Below are positions 7,105 through 13,351 of a DNA stretch of 64,000 bases, in pieces. Position numbers and translations under genes: made by a program. The stretch's first letter is position 1; the number at the start of each line of letters is the position of its first letter. This stretch comes from Actinobacteria bacterium OV450. GTDB lineage: Bacteria > Actinomycetota > Actinomycetes > Streptomycetales > Streptomycetaceae. A model generated the notes under the pieces. The model was given only the letters and a program-made list of their open reading frames with translations. It was not told the DNA's origin and did no database searches. The stretch is from positions 17,097 through 81,096 of the forward strand of contig LJCW01000361.1 in NCBI GenBank assembly GCA_001298555.1, written 5' to 3'.

Positions 7105-7797
7105 CTACCCGCCCGGCCGTACGCGTCGCAGCGCGGCCAGCGGGTCGGCGGCCCGTGTCACCCCACGCCCGACCACCACGTGCGAGGCGCCGGCGGCGAA
7201 CGCGGCCTGCAACGTCCCGGACCGGGAGGCGTGCTCGCCCGCGTCCGCGCCCGGCAGGGTCACGCCCGGCGTCACGATGAGCGGTCGCGGCCCCAGTACG
7301 CCCCGCAGCAGGCCCGCCTCGCGCGGCGAGGCGACGACCCCGTCACACCCGGCGCCCGCCGCCAGCCTTGCCAGCCGCAGCACCTGCTCGTCGGGGGTGA
7401 CGCCGATGCCGATGTCGGCGAGGTCGCTCCCGGTCATGCTCGTGACCACCGTCAGCGCGAGCACTCGCAGCCCGGGGAACTCCCGGGCCGCGTCCACCGC
7501 CGCGGACATGATCCCCGTACCGCCCATGGCGTGCACGGTCACCATGGACGCACCCAGCGCGCCCGCGGCGCGCACGGCGCCGGCCACGGAATGCGGGATC
7601 TCGAAGAGCTTCAGGTCGAGGAAGACCTCGTGCCCCCGCCCGACGAGCTCCTCGACCAGCCCGGGCCCGGCCGCCGTGAGGAGCTCCAGCCCGATCTTGT
7701 AGTGCCCGCAGGCGTCCCCGAGCCGCGCGACGAGCGCCTCGGCGTCCCCGCGGTCCGCGAAGTCGAGGGCGACGATGGTCCGGTCATCGTTGATCAC
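7105..7797 (-). CDS. pyrF: Short (type 1-like) orotidine 5'-phosphate decarboxylase homologue
   Basis: A 230-residue TIM-barrel of the OMP decarboxylase family, which converts OMP to UMP in the last step of pyrimidine synthesis. Substrate and catalytic positions Asp12, Lys34 (HYKIG), Asp61 and Lys63 (FLDLKL) are in place. The second Asp of the DxKxxD motif is Glu66 (KLFEIP), and the phosphate-binding end reads VVGRGVT where VVGRPIT is usual. Streptomyces normally carry a longer type 2 PyrF (DAKRGDIG motif, about 280 residues) in the pyr operon, so this isolated short form may be a second, divergent enzyme. The start is GTG. It has no pyr genes next to it. The family call is safe, but the actual activity is less certain. 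Confidence 0.75.
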   Translation of the reverse strand: MINDDRTIVALDFADRGDAEALVARLGDACGHYKIGLELLTAAGPGLVEELVGRGHEVFLDLKLFEIPHSVAGAVRAAGALGASMVTVHAMGGTGIMSAAVDAAREFPGLRVLALTVVTSMTGSDLADIGIGVTPDEQVLRLARLAAGAGCDGVVASPREAGLLRGVLGPRPLIVTPGVTLPGADAGEHASRSGTLQAAFAAGASHVVVGRGVTRAADPLAALRRVRPGG

Positions 7798-7836
7798 CTG
7801 GCCATTGTGCGGCTCACGGCGGGCTCACGGACGGGC

Positions 7837-8394
7837 TCACGACCGCGCCGGGACCTCACAGGCCTCCGAGAACCCCTGGCTGGTCAGCCCGAAGGCCCGG
7901 TTGGCCCGGGAACGCATGTTCTCCAGCGCGACCACCGCGGTCAGCTCGACGAACGCAGCCTCCCCGAGGCGCGCGATCAGCTCCGCGGCCAGCTCGTCCG
8001 TGACCGCCGGCTCGGTCTCGGTCATGGCCTCGGCGTACTCCATGACCAGCAGTTCCAGTTCCGTGAAGCTCTCGCGCCGCTCCCGCCACCGCGGCACCTG
8101 CGCGATCTTCGATGCCGGCAGCCCGCGCTCCACGCCCTCCCAGTGGCCGAAGTCCATGCACCACGAGCAGTTGATCCGGGCGGCGGCGGCCATCACCGCC
8201 AGGTGCTTGAGCCCCGCGTCGAGGGCGTTCCATCTCGCCGCCCGCTGTTCGAGGCGGACGTACGCGAACAGCACGCGCCCGTTGTGCCCGTACGCCTGGC
8301 CGGGGTCGAGCACCTTGCCGTACCGGCGGCGCGAGTACCAGGCGCCGATGCGCATGAGGGGGGTGCGGGGCGGGGTGAGCGAGATGCGCGACAT
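7837..8394 (-). CDS. Carboxymuconolactone decarboxylase / AhpD-family protein
   Basis: A 185-residue all-helical protein of the CMD/AhpD fold. The thiol-redox motif is clear: NCSWCMDFGHW, giving CxxC plus a His five residues after the second Cys, as in AhpD and related peroxidase-type proteins. The rest (LKHLAVMAAAARI before it, FTELELLVMEYAEAMTETEPAVTDEL after it) matches the family of about 180 residues found across actinobacteria. It probably acts as a thiol-dependent peroxidase or disulfide reductase in the cytoplasm. The ATG start lies about 80 nt downstream of the mtnP-end region on the minus strand. The downstream pyrF-like gene starts 40 nt after its stop, so cotranscription is possible. 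Confidence 0.85.
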   Translation of the reverse strand: MSRISLTPPRTPLMRIGAWYSRRRYGKVLDPGQAYGHNGRVLFAYVRLEQRAARWNALDAGLKHLAVMAAAARINCSWCMDFGHWEGVERGLPASKIAQVPRWRERRESFTELELLVMEYAEAMTETEPAVTDELAAELIARLGEAAFVELTAVVALENMRSRANRAFGLTSQGFSEACEVPARS

Positions 8395-8497
8395 GGCGGT
8401 CGCCTCCTGGATCGGACGGTCGGTCTCGGTGGTCCTTCACCAGCCGAGACCGGACGGCCCGCCCGAATGTGACAGCCCCGCCCGAATGTGACAGCCC

Positions 8498-9331
8498 TCA
8501 GGGGAGCTCGATGCCCAGGTCCCAGCCGTCGTGCGCGTGGGTGCACAGGCAGGCGCGGGATTCCGTCGGCGGGAGGGCCGCCACCGCGTCGAAGAGGACC
8601 TCGCGCAGGCGGCCCACGTTCTCGCCGAAGACCTTCAGGACCTCCGTGTGGGACACGCCCTCGCCGGTCTCCGCGCCCGCGTCCAGGTCGGTGACGAGGG
8701 CCATCGACGTGTAGCAGAGCCCCAGCTCGCGGGCGAGGACCGCCTCCGGGTGGCCCGTCATGCCGACGACCGACCAGCCCATCGCGGCGTGCCACCTCGA
8801 CTCCGCGCGGGTCGAGAAGCGCGGGCCCTCGACCACGACCATCGTGCCGCCGTCCACCGGCTCCCACGCGCGGCCCCGCGCCGCGGCCAGGGCCACCGAG
8901 CGGCCCACCGGGCAGTACGGGTCGGCGAACGTCGTGTGCACGACGTTGGGGACGCTGCCGTCGGGCAGGGGCTCCCCGTCGAAGTAGGTCTGCGCCCGGG
9001 ACTTCGTACGGTCGACCAGCTGGTCGGGAACGAGCAGCGTGCCCGGACCGTACTCGGCGCGCAGCCCGCCGACCGCGCACGGGCCGAGCACCTGGCGCAC
9101 GCCCACGGAGCGCAGAGCCCACAGGTTGGCCCGGTAGTTGATCTTGTGGGGCGGGACCTTGTGGCTGCGGCCGTGGCGGGGGAGGAAGGCGACCTGGCGC
9201 CCGGCCAGTTCGCCGAGGAAGAGGGAGTCGCTCGGGGGCCCGTACGGGGTGTCCACGCGCAGCTCGGAGACGTCCTCCAGGAAGGAGTAGAAGCCCGAAC
9301 CGCCGATGACACCGATCTCTGCGTTAGCCAT
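8498..9331 (-). CDS. mtnP: S-methyl-5'-thioadenosine phosphorylase
   Basis: A 277-residue purine nucleoside phosphorylase-fold enzyme that cleaves methylthioadenosine to adenine and methylthioribose 1-phosphate, salvaging the by-product of polyamine and related pathways. The N-terminal phosphate loop IGVIGGSGFYSF and the phosphate/base region VAFLPRHGRSHKVPPHKI are characteristic of MTAP, as are LLVPDQLVDRT and the nucleoside-binding segment MVGMTGHPEAVLARELGLCY. Length is normal for bacterial MTAP. The start ATG lies 7 nt downstream of a TAGGGT box (minus strand, 9338-9343), so a leaderless transcript is possible. A terminator hairpin separates it from the upstream fmdB gene. Confidence 0.92.
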   Translation of the reverse strand: MANAEIGVIGGSGFYSFLEDVSELRVDTPYGPPSDSLFLGELAGRQVAFLPRHGRSHKVPPHKINYRANLWALRSVGVRQVLGPCAVGGLRAEYGPGTLLVPDQLVDRTKSRAQTYFDGEPLPDGSVPNVVHTTFADPYCPVGRSVALAAARGRAWEPVDGGTMVVVEGPRFSTRAESRWHAAMGWSVVGMTGHPEAVLARELGLCYTSMALVTDLDAGAETGEGVSHTEVLKVFGENVGRLREVLFDAVAALPPTESRACLCTHAHDGWDLGIELP

Positions 9332-9356
9332 GCCGTCACCCTAACCGGGCATGCGC

Positions 9357-9391
9357 AAGGCCCCGCCGCCCGGAAGGGGCGACGGGGCCTT
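9357..9391 (-). terminator. Terminator hairpin after fmdB
   Basis: AAGGCCCCG at the left end pairs with CGGGGCCTT at the right end, with further CG pairs inside around a short loop. There is no U-run, as is usual in Streptomyces. It lies between the fmdB stop (9423) and the mtnP start (9331), so it should end the fmdB transcript. Confidence 0.7.
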
Positions 9392-9422
9392 ACGAGGAAC
9401 GAACGGGATCAGGGACCCGCGA

Positions 9423-9713
9423 TCACGCAGCCGAGGTGGAGCTGCTGCTCGACGACGAGGACGTCGACGAAGCGGCGGGGGCTGCCGGGGCGGCAGGCGT
9501 GGACGGCTTCGAGGCAGGGGTGCTGCTCGACGAAGCGCCGCGGCTGTCGTTCCGGTAGAAACCGGATCCCTTGAAGACGATGCCGACCGCGGAGAACACC
9601 TTCTTCAGGCGTCCGTGGCAGTTCGGGCACTCGGTCAGTGCGTCATCGGTGAACTTCTGCACGGCCTCAAGGCCCTCGCCGCACTCGGTGCACTGGTACT
9701 GGTAGGTCGGCAC
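9423..9713 (-). CDS. FmdB-family zinc-ribbon protein
   Basis: A 96-residue protein with the N-terminal FmdB/CxxC_CXXC_SSSS zinc ribbon: MPTYQYQCTECGEGLE, then LTECPNCHGRLKKVFSAVGIVFKGSGFYRND, giving two CxxC knuckles. The last 40 residues are low-complexity Ser/Ala/Pro. The family is named after a regulator of formamide/acetamide utilisation, but most members have no assigned function; a nucleic-acid or metal-handling role is likely. It is monocistronic, with a terminator after it and a 67-nt gap to the MFS gene stop upstream. Confidence 0.88.
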   Translation of the reverse strand: MPTYQYQCTECGEGLEAVQKFTDDALTECPNCHGRLKKVFSAVGIVFKGSGFYRNDSRGASSSSTPASKPSTPAAPAAPAASSTSSSSSSSSTSAA

Positions 9714-9780
9714 GAATTTCCTCCTGGCACTCTGACTCGATGAGTGCTAACGACGTTCCATGGTGACGTATTCCGGCCGA

Positions 9781-11127
9781 TCAGTCCACCGTCACCGGTA
9801 CGCGGTGACCGACACCACGCTCGTTCGCCCGGGCGGCCGGTGCCGCCGGGGCCGACGCGTTGATGATCCGGCTCGGGGCCTTCGGGGCCAGCTTCGCCCG
9901 CAGCGCGAGCAGGGTGGCCAGGGCCAGCACGGTGCCGACCATGGGCACCAGGAAGCCGTACGTGGACCCGTGCGCGTCCGTCAGGCGGCCGGCCACGGTC
10001 ACGGCGGTGGCCTGACCGAAGGCGACCGCGCCGGTCAGCCAGGTGAAGGCCTCGGTCCGGGCGCTGGCCGGGATCAGGGACTCGACCATCGTGTAGCCGG
10101 TGATCAGGGCCGGGGCGATGCACAGGCCGACGACCAGGCCGAGCGCGCCCAGCAGGATCATCGAGTGCGCGGTCCACAGGACCGAGGCGGCCACGGTGAG
10201 GCCCGCGTAGCCGAGCAGCAGCCGCCGGCGCGGGCCGATCTTCCAGGTGATGGCGCCGCAGGCGATGCCCGCGGTCATGTTGCCGGCCGCGAAGATGCCG
10301 TACAGGAGGCCGTTGGCGCCCGGGTTGCCGATCTCGTTGGAGAAGGCGGCCAGCGACACCTGCATGCCGCCGAAGACGGCGCCGATGCCGAGGAAGGCCA
10401 CGATCAGGACGCGCAGGCCGGCGAAGGACAGTGCGGAGGCGTGCTTCTCGGCGCCGGCGACGACGGCGTGCGCCTTGGGCTGGGTGGCGCGCCGGGCGGC
10501 GAAGACCAGGCCGCCGGCCAGCGTCAGCGCGGCCTCGGTGACCAGACCGGCGGCCGGGTGGACGCCGGTGCACAGGGCGGTCGCCAGCACCGGGCCGACG
10601 ACGAAGGTGAACTCGTCGGTGACGGACTCGAACGCGGCGGCCGTCGGCAGCAGCGGGGAGCCTCCCCCGGAGCCTTCGGCCTGGGAGGTGCCCCCGCCGA
10701 GCCGGGCGGCCCAGCGGGCCCGGACCATCGGACCGACCTGCGGGACGGACGCTCCGGCGGGGACCGCGGCCAGCCCCAGCGCCCAGACGGGGGCGCCGAG
10801 CAGGGCGAACGCCGCGAGGGCGCTGACGGCGGCGGCGTGCGCGAGGACGACGGGGACCAGGACGGCGCTCTGGCCGTGGCGGTCGGTGAGCTTGCCCATC
10901 ACCGGGGCGGACAGCGCCATCGAGATGCCGGTGACGGCGGCGACGATGCCGGCGCTGCCGTAGGAGCCGGTGGTGTGCCGGACGAGCAGCAGGATGCTGA
11001 TGGTCAGCATGCCGAAGGGGAGCCGGGCGGCGAATCCCGGGAGAACGAAGCCGAGGGCGCCGGGTGTGCGCAGGAGCTGCCCGTAACCGGGGCGGGCGGA
11101 CGTGTCGGTCGTGACCGCGGATGTCAC
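9781..11127 (-). CDS. MFS transporter (drug exporter-like)
   Basis: A 448-residue major facilitator with about twelve transmembrane segments: GALGFVLPGFAARLPFGMLTISILLL in TM1, the loop-2/3 motif GKLTDRHGQSAVLV, and a second half beginning AGLRVLIVAFLGIGAVFGG. It most likely exports a small hydrophobic compound by proton antiport; the substrate is unknown. The frame extends upstream to 11280, but the GTG at 11127 (VTSAVTTDTSARPGYG) is the sensible start because the longer N-terminus is Arg-rich and unlike a membrane protein. A central cytoplasmic loop contains an in-frame palindromic repeat encoding GGTSQAEGSGG (see 10662-10695). A long upstream intergenic region may carry its control elements. 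Confidence 0.88.
   Translation of the reverse strand: MTSAVTTDTSARPGYGQLLRTPGALGFVLPGFAARLPFGMLTISILLLVRHTTGSYGSAGIVAAVTGISMALSAPVMGKLTDRHGQSAVLVPVVLAHAAAVSALAAFALLGAPVWALGLAAVPAGASVPQVGPMVRARWAARLGGGTSQAEGSGGGSPLLPTAAAFESVTDEFTFVVGPVLATALCTGVHPAAGLVTEAALTLAGGLVFAARRATQPKAHAVVAGAEKHASALSFAGLRVLIVAFLGIGAVFGGMQVSLAAFSNEIGNPGANGLLYGIFAAGNMTAGIACGAITWKIGPRRRLLLGYAGLTVAASVLWTAHSMILLGALGLVVGLCIAPALITGYTMVESLIPASARTEAFTWLTGAVAFGQATAVTVAGRLTDAHGSTYGFLVPMVGTVLALATLLALRAKLAPKAPSRIINASAPAAPAARANERGVGHRVPVTVD
10662..10695 (-). repeat. Dispersed palindromic repeat inside a coding sequence (copy 1)
   Basis: This 34-nt sequence, read on the minus strand, matches 43513-43546 with only two mismatches; the shared core is CTCCCAGGCCGAAGGCT. 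It can fold as CTCCC...GGGAG around GCC-GAA-GGC with small bulges. It is in frame and encodes GTSQAEGSGG at about residues 145-156 of the MFS protein. The second copy lies in the same reading frame in the unrelated CbiM gene. Confidence 0.8.
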
Positions 11128-11604
11128 GGCCTGGCCTTTCCGCTGCCTGGTAGAGCGTCCCCGTCTGCGGACGGTGTGCCGCCTCGTGAGCGACCGCACC
11201 CGTACATGTGGGAGCCCCGAGAGCTGTCCTCTTGCGCAGAACCGAGTGATACCTGGGCGCCCACTGCGGGAGGGTGCCACGGCCGCTTTGCGGTCGCGCC
11301 AGCTCTGCGTCAGGCAGAGTTGGTTCGATGTGGTGTGCCTTTATCGTACAGGCAGACCGCTTACGTGTCCTGTGATTCCGGCGACAGGGTGTGCCTTCAC
11401 CTGCGATTAACTGGAAGTTCGCATTCCGCGGGGCGTGAAAGCGGGGTGAAACGGCCCGCACACCGCGAAAACGCAGATTTAGAACGACGCTCTAACGCTC
11501 TGTTGAAGTGCGCACCGGCCCGCTCGACCCGGCCCCGACCCCGTCCCGGCCCCTGTCGGGCCCCCGGCCCGGCGCCCGCGACGGCTCCGGCTCACCGCTC
11601 CGGC
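11128..11604. other. Long intergenic region upstream of the MFS gene
   Basis: No convincing gene is visible in these 477 nt. The stretch 11290-11500 is AT-richer than the genome average, as expected for regulatory DNA. It contains a 17-bp near-palindrome at 11479-11495. The part next to the antiporter stop (11500-11604) is C-rich with no clear hairpin. Confidence 0.6.
11479..11495. promoter_or_regulatory. 17-bp near-palindrome, possible TetR/MarR-type operator
   Basis: TTAGAACGACGCTCTAA reads the same on both strands apart from one mismatched pair and the central base. Half-sites TTAGA and TCTAA are spaced by 7 nt. It lies about 350 nt upstream of the MFS start, in AT-rich DNA. No regulator gene is adjacent. 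Confidence 0.4.
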
Positions 11605-13107
11605 TCACCCTCCGTTCGAGCCCGTCCCGAGCCATCCCGCCAGCTTGCCGCCGCGCGCCACCGCCCGCAGCCGGGCCTCCGCCGCGTCCCGTACCGGATC
11701 CGTGGCCACCACCAGCAGCTCGTCCCCGCGCCGCAGCACCGTCGACGGCAGCGGTACGAAGCTCTTCGCGTCCCGGACCACCAGCGTCACCGAAGCCCCC
11801 GGCGGCAGCCGCAGCTCGCTCACCTCGACGCCGTGCATCCGCGAGGCGGCCGGGATGGCGAACGACAGCAGGTGCCCGCGCAGCTTCTCCAGCGGCGCCG
11901 ACTCGATCCCGAGGTCGGCGGCGCCCGCGTCGGAGTCGCCGAGCTGCAGCTTGCGCGCGAGCCAGGGCAGGGTCGGCCCCTGGACCAGGGTGTAGACGAC
12001 GACCAGCACGAAGACGATGTTGAAGACGCGGTCGCTGCCCTCGATCCCGGTCACCATGGGGATGGTCGCCAGGATGATGGGTACGGCGCCGCGCAGGCCC
12101 GCCCACGACATCAGGGCCTGCTCCTGCCACGGGATCCGGAACGGCAGCAGGCTGATGAAGACCTCCAGGGGCCGCGCCACCATCGTCAGCACCAGCCCGA
12201 TGACCACCGCGGGCCAGAAGTCGTTCACGAGCTCGTGCGGGGTCACCAGCAGCCCCAGCAGCACGAACATGCCGATCTGGGCGATCCAGCCGAGCCCGTC
12301 CGCGAAGCCCCGGGTCGCCGGCCAGTGCGGGAGCTTGGCGTTCCCGAGGACCATGGCGGCCAGGTAGACGGCGAGGAAGCCGGAGCCGTGCGCCATCGCG
12401 CCGGCCGCGTACGCCGTCACGGCGATGGCCATCACGGCGATCGGGTAGAGGCCGGAGGCGGGCAGGGCCACGTGCCGCAGCCCGTACGCCCCCAGGAAGC
12501 CCACCGACAGGCCGATCGCGACGCCGATCGCGAGCTCCAGGGCGATCTTGGCGACGAGGACGTACCCCGGGTCCACGGGGCCCACGGTCGCGAAGGCGAC
12601 GACCAGGATGACGACGGGGGCGTCGTTGAAGCCGGATTCCGCCTCCAGCACGCCCGTTATCCGGGCGGGCAGCGGCACCTTGCGCAGGACCGAGAAGACG
12701 GCCGCGGCATCGGTCGAGGAGACGACCGCGCCGATCAGCAGCGCCTGCCGCCAGTCCAGCCCGACCAGGTAGTGCGCTCCGGCGGCCGTGACCCCGACGC
12801 TGATCGCGACGCCGACCAGCGACAGCACGATCGCGGCCGGCAGGGCCGGCCTGATCTGTTTCCACTTGGTGCCCAGACCGCCCTCGGCGAGGATCACGAC
12901 GAGCGCGGCGTACCCGATGACCTGGGTCAGCTCGGCGTTGTCGAAGACGACGTTGCCGATGCCGTCCTGTCCTATGGCGATGCCTATGCCGAGGTAGATG
13001 AGCAGGCTGGGGAGGCCGCTGCGTGAAGAGATGCGTACCGCCGCGACGGCGACGAGCAGCACGAGCGAGCAGACCAGCAGGAGCTCATTGAGCGTGTGGA
13101 CGGTCAG
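11605..13107 (-). CDS. K+/H+ antiporter, CPA1/NhaP2 type with RCK-C domain
   Basis: A 500-residue inner-membrane antiporter. It has about twelve hydrophobic segments (SGLPSLLIYLGIGIAIGQDGIG, AVVSSTDAAAVFSVLR with the transport-site aspartate, ESGFNDAPVVILVVAF, and SWAGLRGAVPIILATIPM). These match the NhaP2/CvrA K+/H+ exchangers. The C-terminus carries a TrkA-C (RCK_C) ligand domain, visible as VSELRLPPGASVTLVVRDAK followed by LRRGDELLVVATD. It probably exports K+ at high internal potassium. No ATG exists in a sensible position. A CTG at 13107 follows GAGGAAAGG with good spacing, so a rare CTG start is proposed; a TTG at 13167 would add 20 charged residues. Confidence 0.88.
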   Translation of the reverse strand: MTVHTLNELLLVCSLVLLVAVAAVRISSRSGLPSLLIYLGIGIAIGQDGIGNVVFDNAELTQVIGYAALVVILAEGGLGTKWKQIRPALPAAIVLSLVGVAISVGVTAAGAHYLVGLDWRQALLIGAVVSSTDAAAVFSVLRKVPLPARITGVLEAESGFNDAPVVILVVAFATVGPVDPGYVLVAKIALELAIGVAIGLSVGFLGAYGLRHVALPASGLYPIAVMAIAVTAYAAGAMAHGSGFLAVYLAAMVLGNAKLPHWPATRGFADGLGWIAQIGMFVLLGLLVTPHELVNDFWPAVVIGLVLTMVARPLEVFISLLPFRIPWQEQALMSWAGLRGAVPIILATIPMVTGIEGSDRVFNIVFVLVVVYTLVQGPTLPWLARKLQLGDSDAGAADLGIESAPLEKLRGHLLSFAIPAASRMHGVEVSELRLPPGASVTLVVRDAKSFVPLPSTVLRRGDELLVVATDPVRDAAEARLRAVARGGKLAGWLGTGSNGG

Positions 13108-13351
13108 CGGGCGGCCCTTTCCTCGAGTCGCCAGGCGGAACGTTCCTCCGGGCGACAAGTCCGGCAAGATCGACAGGTACTTCGTTACCTTACCTAATAT
13201 TTGACGCGCCCTTTACGCGATAACCACATTGTGAAACGCCTGTTCGGCCCTGTCCTCGTCACCTCGACCCCTGGCGGATCAACGGACCCGGTCCTGCGCC
13301 TATGGTTGCTCCCAGCACTCCCAGGACCACCCTGCCCCTCTAAGGACAGCG

